A stretch of DNA of 23,055 nucleotides, taken from NCBI RefSeq assembly GCF_965656765.1, contig NZ_CBFHLV010000053.1, positions 1-23,055 of the forward strand, given 5' to 3'. A program made the translations under genes and the position numbers. Source of the DNA: Marivita sp965656765. GTDB lineage: Bacteria > Pseudomonadota > Alphaproteobacteria > Rhodobacterales > Rhodobacteraceae. The notes beneath the pieces are model-generated. The model saw only the letters and a list, made by a program, of their open reading frames with translations. It did no database searches and was not told the DNA's origin. This document shows, piece by piece, positions 8,078 to 15,101 of this stretch (its first letter is position 1; every line of letters begins with the position of its first letter).

Positions 8078-8758
8078 TCAAGACAAGGGGACGAGACCCG
8101 GCATAGGAATTTTGCATGGGCGTGGGCCTGTCAGGATGGCTTGGGCGGTATTGGACATCAAACGTGTCAGAACCGGGTTGTGACTGTGCAAACCGCCAGT
8201 GAACGCACCATAGGCGGGTAGGATCAGGCGTGTTTCATCGACCAAAAAACAAGGTCGGGTATGGGCACGGCCCCGCAAGCACAACGTGGCTTTGGGATGA
8301 TAGTGGCCGGTGACTTCGCCGGGGGCAGGAGCCTCTTGAGCGATATGTTGGAAATGTAGTTGGCCAATGGTCAAAAGGCGCTTGTGTGTGCCGCCAAGTT
8401 GCACGGGTCCGGGGTCATGATTGCCTTCGATCCAAACCCAATCCAACCCGGCTTGCAGGGTGGTCAGTGTTTGCAGGTCGGCGTCTGGAAGAGTTGATTG
8501 GAGGGCAGGGGCGTCAAAGCTGTCACCAAGGCAGATGACCGTTTTGGCGTTGGTTGCGGCCAGGTCGGTGGACAGTTTGGTCAAGGTTTCTGTCGTTTCA
8601 TATGGGGGCAATTGCGCCCCACCGAAGCGCGCGGCGCGGGCGGATTTGCCCAGATGCAAGTCCGAAACCACAAGCAGGTTTTCGGCAGGCCAGAACAAAC
8701 CGCCACTGGGAAGTGCGTGCAGAACCTGATCTTGGAAAGAAAACGGAAGCGCGTTCAT
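8078..8758 (-). CDS. pdeM: PdeM-like metallophosphoesterase (ligase-associated type)
   Basis: This calcineurin-like metallophosphoesterase of 226 residues has the ordered metal motifs SDLHLGKS (32-39), LGDSFD (from 77), EGNHD (111-115) and GHYHPKA (151-157). The last motif and the overall length match the family annotated as ligase-associated DNA damage response endonuclease PdeM, usually encoded beside an Lhr-type helicase, an exonuclease and an ATP-dependent DNA ligase. None of those partners is present here. Assignment to the fold is firm; the DNA-repair role is inferred from family naming only. It reads in the same leftward direction as the thioesterase and agmatinase genes, with short spacing to the former. 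I see no strong ribosome binding site. Confidence 0.82.
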   Translation of the reverse strand: MNALPFSFQDQVLHALPSGGLFWPAENLLVVSDLHLGKSARAARFGGAQLPPYETTETLTKLSTDLAATNAKTVICLGDSFDAPALQSTLPDADLQTLTTLQAGLDWVWIEGNHDPGPVQLGGTHKRLLTIGQLHFQHIAQEAPAPGEVTGHYHPKATLCLRGRAHTRPCFLVDETRLILPAYGAFTGGLHSHNPVLTRLMSNTAQAILTGPRPCKIPMPGLVPLS

Positions 8759-8809
8759 GCTTTGTTCATTGCGCAGAACTAAGCTTTTGGCAAGAGCAGA
8801 ACGCTCGTG

Positions 8810-9796
8810 TCAAAGCATGGCTGGCACCACCTGATCGGGTGGGCGGTGGCCATCGGCGAATGTTTTGACGTTTATGATGACCTTTTCGCCCATCTCGAGG
8901 CGCCCTTCCTCGGTAGCGGATCCCATATGGGGGAGCATGACGACGTTCGACATATTGCGCAATTCGGGATTGCCGCGATGGCCGTGTTCGTAAACATCAA
9001 GACCGGCACCGGCCAGGTCACCAGCTTTCAGCATGCGGGTCATGGCATTTTCGTCGATCACCTCGCCGCGTGACGTGTTGACGATAACTGCGCTGGGTTT
9101 GAGCAGCTTGAGACGTCGTGCGTTCAATAGGTGGAACGTGGATGGTGTGTGCGGGCAGTTGACCGATAGCACATCCATGCGAGCGACCATCTGATCAAGG
9201 CTTTCCCAATAGGTGGCCTCAAGCGCGTCTTCCAATTCGGGGCGCAGGCGGCGGCGATTGTGGTAGTGGATTTGCATGCCAAATGCCTTGGCGCGCCGTG
9301 CGACCGCCTGACCTATGCGCCCCATGCCAAGAATACCAAGGCGGCGTCCGCCTAAACGACCACCCAAAAACGCGGTTGGCGCCCAGCCATCCCAATCGCC
9401 ACTCTGCATGACGCTCAGGCCTTCCTGAATGCGGCGGGTCACGCCGAGCATCAGGGCCAGTACCATGTCGGCGGTGTCTTCGGTCACCACACCGGGTGTA
9501 TTGGACACGAGAATACCACGGCTGCGCGCGGTATCGACGTCGATATGATCGACCCCGGCACCAAAATTCGCGATCAGGCGCAGCTGATCACCGGCTTGAC
9601 CGATGAGACCTGCATCAATCCGGTCGGTGAGCGTTGGAACCAGGACATCCGCCTCTTTCACAGCGGCCGTCAGTTCGGCTTGCGTCATTGGGACATCGGT
9701 GTCGCGCAGGCGAACATCAAACAGTTCTTTTAGGCGTGTTTCCACCGCGTCCGGCAAACGTCGCGTCACGACAACACTCAGACGTTTTGATGACAT
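8810..9796 (-). CDS. D-2-hydroxyacid dehydrogenase (glyoxylate/hydroxypyruvate reductase type)
   Basis: The 328-residue protein belongs to the NAD(P)-dependent D-isomer-specific 2-hydroxyacid dehydrogenases, which reduce glyoxylate, hydroxypyruvate or similar 2-oxoacids. Visible elements are FGAGVDHID (78-86), the nucleotide-binding GILGMGRIGQ (154-163), NTSRGEVIDE with catalytic Arg243, and LPHMGSAT with catalytic His290. The usual Glu-Pro of the LDVFxxEP motif is missing: the site reads LDVYEHGH, so the catalytic Glu may be replaced by nearby Glu270. The ATG at 9796 is preceded by GGGAG. An upstream in-frame start at 9895 adds residues unlike the family. It is divergent from the SH3 gene and 51 bases upstream of pdeM. 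Confidence 0.88.
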   Translation of the reverse strand: MSSKRLSVVVTRRLPDAVETRLKELFDVRLRDTDVPMTQAELTAAVKEADVLVPTLTDRIDAGLIGQAGDQLRLIANFGAGVDHIDVDTARSRGILVSNTPGVVTEDTADMVLALMLGVTRRIQEGLSVMQSGDWDGWAPTAFLGGRLGGRRLGILGMGRIGQAVARRAKAFGMQIHYHNRRRLRPELEDALEATYWESLDQMVARMDVLSVNCPHTPSTFHLLNARRLKLLKPSAVIVNTSRGEVIDENAMTRMLKAGDLAGAGLDVYEHGHRGNPELRNMSNVVMLPHMGSATEEGRLEMGEKVIINVKTFADGHRPPDQVVPAML

Positions 9797-9827
9797 GCTT
9801 TCGCTCCCACTACTTCCCCGGCGTGTC

Positions 9828-9872
9828 AGGTTTTGGCACACTGTCCCAAACGTGGGGCAGGCACAAGAACCT
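9828..9872. promoter_or_regulatory. Nested inverted repeat in a divergent intergenic region
   Basis: CTGTCCCA (9841-9848) and TGGGGCAG (9853-9860) form an 8-bp arm pair with one G-T wobble around a 4-base centre. Outer arms AGGTT (9828-9832) and AACCT (9868-9872) extend the symmetry, with spacers of 8 and 7 bases. The element lies in the 118-base gap between the divergent dehydrogenase and SH3 genes, where an operator or leader hairpin would be expected. Its function is unknown. Confidence 0.35.
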
Positions 9873-9914
9873 GCTGTCAAAAAGCAAAAAACCAAGCAAA
9901 TTGAGGCGTATCAC

Positions 9915-10436
9915 ATGAGCTGGCTATCGTTCCGGGCGTTGTCTGGCAAAATGCTTAGCGTTGCATTGATCGTGGTTGCGTTGAATGTGCCGCCAGTCAC
10001 TGCTGCAGAGCGTGGATCGGTGACGAATCTGCCGCTGCCCCGGTTTGTGTCGATGAAGGCAAGCGAGGGCAATGTCAGGCGCGGGCCATCACTGTCGCAC
10101 CGAATCGACTGGGTCTACAAGCGGCGTAACATGCCACTTCAAATTACTGCCGAACATGGCCATTGGCGCCGTGTCCAGGATCGCGATGGGGCCGGGGGAT
10201 GGGTGCATTATTCCCTTCTGTCTGGCGCGCGCACGGCCATTATCGAAGTTGATATGCTGAATCTTTACGCGCGACCCGATCCAACGACGCAGGTCAATGC
10301 GCAGCTGTCTTTGGGTGTTGTCGCTGAGGTGCGTGAATGCCAGCAGGACTGGTGCGAATTGTCAGCGGGTGGTTACAAGGGATGGGCACGTAAAGGCAGC
10401 TTTTGGGGCGTAAAGCCCCAAGAGGTCTTTGAATAG
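9915..10436 (+). CDS. Secreted two-SH3-domain protein
   Basis: This 173-residue protein starts with a Sec signal peptide (hydrophobic stretch about residues 13-27, cleavage probably after AERG or just before it). Two bacterial SH3-like repeats follow. The first contains EGNVRRGPS and ends GGWVHYSLLSG; the second contains LNLYARPDP and ends GYKGWARKGSFWG. Such periplasmic SH3 proteins (COG3807-like) are thought to bind cell-wall or protein ligands, but the role is unknown. I chose the ATG at 9915 because it places the signal peptide at the N-terminus; the longer open frame from 9603 overlaps the opposite-strand dehydrogenase. It converges with the Hint-domain gene. Confidence 0.82.
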   Translation: MSWLSFRALSGKMLSVALIVVALNVPPVTAAERGSVTNLPLPRFVSMKASEGNVRRGPSLSHRIDWVYKRRNMPLQITAEHGHWRRVQDRDGAGGWVHYSLLSGARTAIIEVDMLNLYARPDPTTQVNAQLSLGVVAEVRECQQDWCELSAGGYKGWARKGSFWGVKPQEVFE

Positions 10437-10450
10437 CAGAATGCGGGATC

Positions 10451-11515
10451 TCAGGCTGCGCGATGTGTAAGTATTGCGGCTTCAGACGCTGACAGGTTGC
10501 GACGTGCATAGCGACCATAGCTCTGTGGGTTGTATTCGACGCTCGGCAACATTTCCGCCAAACGCGACCGATCCTCTGCATCCAATGCCGAAAGCGCGGC
10601 GTTCGCGGGATGAAAGCTCTCAGACTCGACGCCATTCGCAAACAGGATTTCGTGCTGCGACAACAGCATGTGTACATAGGTAATCTCGCGCACCGTCAAA
10701 TCGACACAGACGCGGTCATGGTCGACTAGATCGCGCGCGGCGACCAGCACCTCTGGAGTGTTGAACAGATCCATCGCGATCCGGCCTTTGACCAACATGC
10801 GATGTTCAGGCGACACCAACAAGTCTTCGTCGGGTTCATCTAGCCCGAATAGACCAGCCCGAATGCGGATGGGCCGCAATTTTGGCATGGCGAACAGACG
10901 TGCGCCGCTCATACGTCGCTGGCCCATCCATTGGATCTGTTGGCAACCATTGTCTTTGGTCTGAACGTAATCGCCTTCACGCAGGTTTTGGATGGGCTTG
11001 ATACCATCAGGTGTCAGTATGCGCGTGTCGGGTGTAAAGCAGATCACCGCGCCTTGGTGTTCTGCGTCGCTTTGTGTGACGTTGTTCGACAATGCTGCGT
11101 GTACAACCCAAAGATCGCGATTGCGTGGGGGCATTTTGTTGAGAAACATCAAGAGTGGCGGTTTGCGTGTGCCAGAGTCGATCAAGGTGACCGTGTATGT
11201 GCTTTCGCCATCCGTCAGCACGAAACTGCGATCTGCAAGCGGATGATCAATCGAGATCGCATTTGGATTATTGGTGTCTTCGATGGCTGCGCCGACCAAG
11301 CGGCGCACCATTCGTGCCGCGCGTTTACGGCGATCTGCTTCGCCTTCCGCATCATCCAGTCGCAACAAATCGTTGGGGCCGTCCACGCGGACAGCCTCGC
11401 CTTCCCAACCCCATGCTACACCAACTTTCAGGAAATCGACCGGAGCCGCCTGAAGCGTGTCTATTGTAGTTTGCGACCAGGAGATGACGAACGTGCCTTT
11501 GTAAGCCGTTCCCAT
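10451..11515 (-). CDS. Hint-domain protein
   Basis: The protein has 354 residues. The C-terminal half carries a Hint (hedgehog/intein) domain beginning at VICFTPDTRILTPDG, where Cys159 is the likely splice or cleavage nucleophile. The domain continues through DYVQT, LLVSPEHRMLV and SQHEILFANGVESESFHP. The N-terminal 155 residues are unassigned and have no signal peptide. Hint-domain proteins of this kind are frequent in Rhodobacterales and are usually left without function; self-cleavage is possible but unproven here. The gene lies 150 bases downstream of soxT on the same strand but beyond a terminator, so it probably has its own promoter in the AT-rich stretch just upstream of its start (about 11,520-11,575). 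Confidence 0.85.
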   Translation of the reverse strand: MGTAYKGTFVISWSQTTIDTLQAAPVDFLKVGVAWGWEGEAVRVDGPNDLLRLDDAEGEADRRKRAARMVRRLVGAAIEDTNNPNAISIDHPLADRSFVLTDGESTYTVTLIDSGTRKPPLLMFLNKMPPRNRDLWVVHAALSNNVTQSDAEHQGAVICFTPDTRILTPDGIKPIQNLREGDYVQTKDNGCQQIQWMGQRRMSGARLFAMPKLRPIRIRAGLFGLDEPDEDLLVSPEHRMLVKGRIAMDLFNTPEVLVAARDLVDHDRVCVDLTVREITYVHMLLSQHEILFANGVESESFHPANAALSALDAEDRSRLAEMLPSVEYNPQSYGRYARRNLSASEAAILTHRAA

Positions 11516-11586
11516 ATTCTGGTTTGCCTGCTCTTTAGTTTTATTTTTATCTAAAGATTGCCGATATGCTCTTTTGATGACAGGCG

Positions 11587-11614
11587 AAAAGCCGCCCGGC
11601 AGTGGCGAGGCGGC
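11587..11614 (-). terminator. Rho-independent terminator after soxT
   Basis: Read on the minus strand, GCCGCC (11614-11609) pairs with GGCGGC (11596-11591) across a 12-base loop and is followed by TTTT (11590-11587). It lies about 50 bases past the soxT stop and separates the soxS-soxR-soxT arm from the Hint gene. Confidence 0.7.
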
Positions 11615-11665
11615 AATAAAATGCGATAACGTGATTCTTAAGCAACGGGTGACCCAAGGGAAAGG

Positions 11666-12727
11666 TCACTCTGCAGGGCTAAATCCAACTATAAGTTGCT
11701 TCAGGCCAAGAGCTGCGCCCGCAAAAATTGCAAGAAACGTAATGGGTGCGCTGAATGCCAACATCGAAAAGGCGCTGATGCCTTGACCAACGGTGCAGCC
11801 AAGCGCGATGACCGCACCTCCACCCATAAGAGCTGCGCCAAAGATCTGCCGACGCAATTCGCGGGGGTCTTCGCAGGCTTCCCAGCGGAAATGCCCTTTG
11901 ATCAGGGATCCGATAAACGCGCCAAACCAAACGCCTGCGACAGAGCCTACGGCAAAGCTGACTGGTTGGGCCGAGCCGATCATCCACCACATGATACTTT
12001 CACCCAAGGGTGCTGCAAAGCTATGTGAGACCACTGGCACCGCCTCGAAGCCGGTGTTGGCAACCCATGATGTGCCCGCCCATCCGGTGATGATGGCGAT
12101 GCCGACAACAATAGCCCAAATGGCGGATTTAGGGCTCTCGAGAAATGCGCGAGAGCCTGCTGAAAAGGCGAGGATCACTATCCCAATGGCAATACCTATT
12201 GCGGTGACCGACAGGCCCGTCCAATTGGCGGTTGCGTGTGCAAGTCCGGGAGGCACGTCACCGGGGAGTACAGGGCTTTGCGGGAACAGCATGTTACGCA
12301 ACGGGGCCAGCGGACCACTGAGCACAACGTAGGTGGAGACCCCCATCACCAGAACGATGACAAAGCTGCGTAGATCGCCACCGCCCAGGCGGGCCACTGC
12401 GCCAAAGCCGCAATTCCCGGCAAGAGCCATGCCATAGCCAAAAACCAAACCGCCGATGACCGACGCCCAAGGCAACCACTGGATTGACAGATAATACGCC
12501 GCGCCACCGTCGATCACTCCGGTCGCCATCAGGCCAAAGCTTCCGATGACTGCCGTTCCGATGGCGATGCCCCACATTCTAAGCCGTGTGTCCGATCCGC
12601 CGTAGAGCACGTCTTCAATTGCGCCTAGTGTGCAGAACCGTCCCAGTCGGGCGGCAAGCCCTAGTAAGACACCACCAAACAATCCAACGGCGGCCACAAG
12701 AATGTGCTCCGGAACGCTCTCCAGCAT
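11666..12727 (-). CDS. soxT: YeeE/YedE-family sulfur transporter SoxT
   Basis: This is a 353-residue, highly hydrophobic inner-membrane protein of the YeeE/YedE family, which includes the thiosulfate transporter TsuA (YeeE). Conserved cysteine motifs are present: RFCTLGAI (Cys32), GNCGFGA (Cys106) and LGCTVGQG (Cys311). Three cysteines in this arrangement relay thiosulfate in TsuA. Two repeats of the fold are apparent. Genes called soxT occur beside soxR in other chemotrophic alphaproteobacteria. The ATG at 12727 is preceded by GGGAGG; an in-frame start 33 bases further upstream has poorer support. It is the last gene of the leftward soxS-soxR-soxT run. A role in moving thiosulfate or another sulfur species into the cytoplasm, perhaps to inform SoxR, is inference. 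Confidence 0.85.
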   Translation of the reverse strand: MLESVPEHILVAAVGLFGGVLLGLAARLGRFCTLGAIEDVLYGGSDTRLRMWGIAIGTAVIGSFGLMATGVIDGGAAYYLSIQWLPWASVIGGLVFGYGMALAGNCGFGAVARLGGGDLRSFVIVLVMGVSTYVVLSGPLAPLRNMLFPQSPVLPGDVPPGLAHATANWTGLSVTAIGIAIGIVILAFSAGSRAFLESPKSAIWAIVVGIAIITGWAGTSWVANTGFEAVPVVSHSFAAPLGESIMWWMIGSAQPVSFAVGSVAGVWFGAFIGSLIKGHFRWEACEDPRELRRQIFGAALMGGGAVIALGCTVGQGISAFSMLAFSAPITFLAIFAGAALGLKQLIVGFSPAE

Positions 12728-12808
12728 ATGCTGTCCTCCCAAGACAGGCTCCCGTAGCAATTATGCGGATTATTGGATGTTAGGGCAAGGATAGACCAGA
12801 TCAGCAGA

Positions 12809-13144
12809 TCAGTCGTCACTGCAGAACAAGTCGTAGACGCATTCCAGCATTTTGCGCGGGCGGTCATCGGCAAGGCGATAATAGATCGTTTTTCCGTCCC
12901 GGCGCGGGATTACCAGGCATTCAAGGCGCAGGCGCGACAGTTGCTGTGACACTGCCGCTTGGCGTGCGGCCAACAGATCTTCGAGTTCGGTCACGGATTT
13001 CTCGCCGGTCACGAGATGGCACAGGATCATCAGGCGGCCTTCATGGCTGATCGCCTTGAGGAAATTCGACGCGGTGGTCGCCTTGTCCACAATGCGGTCA
13101 AGTTCGTCTTCGTTCAAATCTGGGCTGAGCTGTGGAAGTGCCAT
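12809..13144 (-). CDS. soxR: ArsR/SmtB-family repressor SoxR
   Basis: The 111-residue protein is an ArsR-type winged-helix regulator with the recognition helix AAVSQQLSRLRLECLV (63-78) and a beta-wing RRDGKTIYYRL (81-91). Its cysteines are 42, 76, 102 and 108. Cys42 and Cys108 coincide with the pair that forms a disulfide or polysulfide bridge in the sulfide and persulfide sensors BigR and SqrR. In related alphaproteobacteria SoxR represses the sox operon at the soxS/soxV and soxW/soxX regions. This protein is not the MerR-family superoxide regulator of the same name. It lies 9 bases after the soxS stop, and soxT follows. Candidate operators sit in three sox gaps, including the promoter region that would drive its own transcript. 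Confidence 0.92.
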   Translation of the reverse strand: MALPQLSPDLNEDELDRIVDKATTASNFLKAISHEGRLMILCHLVTGEKSVTELEDLLAARQAAVSQQLSRLRLECLVIPRRDGKTIYYRLADDRPRKMLECVYDLFCSDD

Positions 13145-13153
13145 GCCGAGTTT

Positions 13154-13558
13154 CTAATTCCTGACCGTTTCATCGCCAATCGCGGGCACAAACCCTGTAT
13201 TCTCTTCCAGCAGCTGTGTCAGTAGCGGCCAGAAAAAGTCTTCGCCAGGATAGCCTTCGATACGGGCCTGTTCTTGTCCGTCGTCTATCAGAACAAAGGT
13301 CGGTGTGAAAAGAACACGCCGCGCATATGTGATGCCGTCAGGGGGACCTTTGCGCAGATCTGCCCGAATAAGAGGCGCAAATTGGCCTTCATCGGTTTTC
13401 GGATAGGCCGGTCCGATTTCTGCGTCCCATCGTTCGCAATATATGCAGCCTGGTTGCTCAACCATCACGAGAACCGGTTCAGCCGATGCCGTTGTGATCC
13501 ATGCCGGACCAACCAAAACAGAAGCGGCACATGCGAGAGCATTCAGAGCGTTCATCAT
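13154..13558 (-). CDS. soxS: Periplasmic thioredoxin-like protein SoxS
   Basis: This 134-residue protein has a Sec signal peptide (about residues 1-26, ending ASA) and a thioredoxin-like domain. The active site is CIYC (Cys38, Cys41) and the cis-proline is in FTPTF (Pro86). In Paracoccus SoxS is a periplasmic reductant required for full sox gene expression and for keeping SoxYZ active. Its partner for electrons is the membrane carrier SoxV. The start is at 13558 or the adjacent in-frame ATG at 13555; GGTGA lies close upstream. It heads the leftward soxS-soxR-soxT run and diverges from soxV across a 69-base gap containing a candidate SoxR site. Confidence 0.9.
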   Translation of the reverse strand: MMNALNALACAASVLVGPAWITTASAEPVLVMVEQPGCIYCERWDAEIGPAYPKTDEGQFAPLIRADLRKGPPDGITYARRVLFTPTFVLIDDGQEQARIEGYPGEDFFWPLLTQLLEENTGFVPAIGDETVRN

Positions 13559-13565
13559 TCACCAA

Positions 13566-13595
13566 TTGACGGCATTACAACAAAACACTTAATTT
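13566..13595 (+). promoter_or_regulatory. Possible sigma-70 promoter of soxV
   Basis: TTGACG (13566-13571) stands 18 bases before TAATTT (13590-13595). The -35 match is good and the -10 is weak. The -10 overlaps the first candidate SoxR site, which would fit repression by occlusion. Confidence 0.3.
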
Positions 13596-13607
13596 GAATA
13601 TGTGAAT
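13592..13607. promoter_or_regulatory. Candidate SoxR operator 1 (soxS/soxV gap)
   Basis: ATTTGAATATGTGAAT is an ATTY-N8-GAAT element and shares TNTGTGAAT with two other sites in this locus. It is nested in a wider dyad of TTGAAT (13594-13599) and ATTCAA (13609-13614). It lies between the divergent soxS and soxV genes, where SoxR of other bacteria is reported to bind. Confidence 0.6.
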
Positions 13608-13627
13608 AATTCAAGGAATCTCCGTCC

Positions 13628-14365
13628 ATGTTTGACATTTCTTTCGCTGGGGCGGCTCTTGCGGGGATCCTGAGCTTCTTTACGCCCTGCATCTTGCCGA
13701 TGGTTCCATTTTACCTGTGTTATATGGCTGGAATCTCGATGAACGAGCTTAAGGGTGAAGACGATGTTCCACGCGGGATCGCATGGAACCTGGTGTTTTC
13801 GGCCTGTCTGTTTGCCTTGGGGGTGACCACGATTTTCGTGCTTTTGGGCATGGGCGCGACGGCGGTGGGGCAGGCTTTTGCCGATTTCCGCGAACCTCTG
13901 CGCTATGTCGCGGCGGCGGTCCTTTTGGCGTTTGGTCTGCACTTCTTGGGGGTCGTTCGCATTCCGATCCTCTACCGCGAGGCACGGGTCGAGGCGAAAG
14001 CAGCACCCACAACATTGGTCGGAGCCTACGTTATGGGGCTTGCCTTTGGGTTTGGCTGGACGCCTTGCGTTGGTCCGGCGCTTGCGTCCATCCTGATGAT
14101 CGCGGGTGGCATGGGTGACGTATTCCAAGGCGGGATGCTTCTGTTCGTGTATGGGGTCGGGATGACCTTTCCTTTCGTGATCGCGGCGCTCTTCTCGGGG
14201 CCGTTCTTGCGCTGGACGGCGCGCAACCGCAGTTTCCTGGGCTACGCGGAAAAGGTCATGGGCGGGATGCTGATCTTGTTTGCACTGTTGATCGCAACCG
14301 ATACCGTAAACCTGATCGCGGATGCCATGTTACGCTGGTTTCCGAACTGGTCATCGCTTGGATGA
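13628..14365 (+). CDS. soxV: CcdA-type thiol-disulfide membrane transporter SoxV
   Basis: SoxV is an inner-membrane carrier of the CcdA/DsbD-gamma type that moves reducing equivalents from cytoplasmic thioredoxin to periplasmic SoxW and SoxS. The 245-residue protein has about six hydrophobic helices. The two redox motifs are FFTPCILPMVPFYLCYMAG (Cys21, Cys31) and GWTPCVGPAL (Cys147). Cys21 and Cys147 form the pair expected to shuttle across the membrane. The ATG at 13628 follows AAGGAA (13613-13618). soxW begins 29 bases after its stop, so the two form a unit. It is divergent from soxS. Confidence 0.95.
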   Translation: MFDISFAGAALAGILSFFTPCILPMVPFYLCYMAGISMNELKGEDDVPRGIAWNLVFSACLFALGVTTIFVLLGMGATAVGQAFADFREPLRYVAAAVLLAFGLHFLGVVRIPILYREARVEAKAAPTTLVGAYVMGLAFGFGWTPCVGPALASILMIAGGMGDVFQGGMLLFVYGVGMTFPFVIAALFSGPFLRWTARNRSFLGYAEKVMGGMLILFALLIATDTVNLIADAMLRWFPNWSSLG

Positions 14366-14394
14366 TTGCCAACCTTTGAAGAGGAGGAGGGAAG

Positions 14395-14973
14395 ATGAGA
14401 CATATTCTTGGGGGCGCGCTGGCGCTTTTGATGGCGCTTCCGCTTGCGGCAGCAGAGCTTGGGGATGATGGGCTGCATAAACAGCCCTGGATGCGCGACA
14501 CATTTAAGGATTTGCGCGAAGACTTGGATGAGGCCAATGCCGAAGGCAAACGGCTGGTTCTGTTTTTTGAACAGCGCGGCTGCATCTATTGTACGAAAAT
14601 GCACGAAGAAGTTTTCTCGGATTCGGGCATCAGTGATTACATCGGGGACAACTATTTCGTCGTTCAGCTGAACCTGCATGGGGATGTCGAAGTGACCGAT
14701 TTCGACGGCGAAACGCTGTCTGAGAAAGACATGGCGCGGAAGTGGCGTGTGATGTTCACACCCAACATCGTTTTCCTTCCTGAAGAGGTACCAGAGGACC
14801 AGAATGCGCTTGAAGCATCGGTTGCGGTCATGCCCGGAGCCTTTGGCAAAGGAACCACTCGGGATATGTTTACGTGGGTGGTTGAGGAGCGCTATCTTCT
14901 TGATAACGGTGAAGATTTTCAGCGCTACCACGCCCGAATGATTCAAGAAAGAAACAACGGAAGCGCAGACTAG
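14395..14973 (+). CDS. soxW: Periplasmic thioredoxin SoxW
   Basis: This 192-residue protein has a Sec signal peptide (residues 1-20, ending AAA) and a thioredoxin fold. The active site is CIYC (Cys63, Cys66) and the cis-proline is in FTPNI (Pro123). In Paracoccus SoxW accepts electrons from SoxV in the periplasm. The active-site tetrapeptide is identical to that of SoxS in this window, so the two probably draw on the same donor. The ribosome binding site is a strong GAGGAGGAGGG just before the ATG. A gap of 128 bases containing the second candidate SoxR site separates it from soxX. Confidence 0.93.
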   Translation: MRHILGGALALLMALPLAAAELGDDGLHKQPWMRDTFKDLREDLDEANAEGKRLVLFFEQRGCIYCTKMHEEVFSDSGISDYIGDNYFVVQLNLHGDVEVTDFDGETLSEKDMARKWRVMFTPNIVFLPEEVPEDQNALEASVAVMPGAFGKGTTRDMFTWVVEERYLLDNGEDFQRYHARMIQERNNGSAD

Positions 14974-14996
14974 ACCTGCGACATTCATACTCAATT

Positions 14997-15012
14997 ATTC
15001 ACTTCTGTGAAT
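14997..15012. promoter_or_regulatory. Candidate SoxR operator 2 (soxW/soxX gap)
   Basis: ATTCACTTCTGTGAAT is a perfect 6-bp inverted repeat (ATTCAC, four bases, GTGAAT) and exactly fits ATTC-N8-GAAT, the form bound by SqrR/BigR-type regulators. An extra GTGAAT half-site lies at 15023-15028. It sits 90 bases before soxX. Confidence 0.7.
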
Positions 15013-15101
15013 TTGTTGTTGCGTGAATCAAGGTCTGTGGCCTACGGTATACAAAGCCATATGTCAGTTCGGTCAACGCACCGGGCGGTAAGGGAGGGAC
15101 A

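Noticed and set aside
12728..12808. Operator or regulatory hairpin before soxT
   Set aside because: No ATTC/GAAT element is present. A 5-bp stem (CTGTC/GACAG, 12731-12747) holds the ribosome binding site in its loop but is too short to claim as a regulator.
15023..15028. GTGAAT beside operator 2 as a fourth full SoxR site
   Set aside because: The left half needed for ATTC-N8-GAAT reads TTGT at 15013-15016, so only a half-site is present. It may be an accessory contact.
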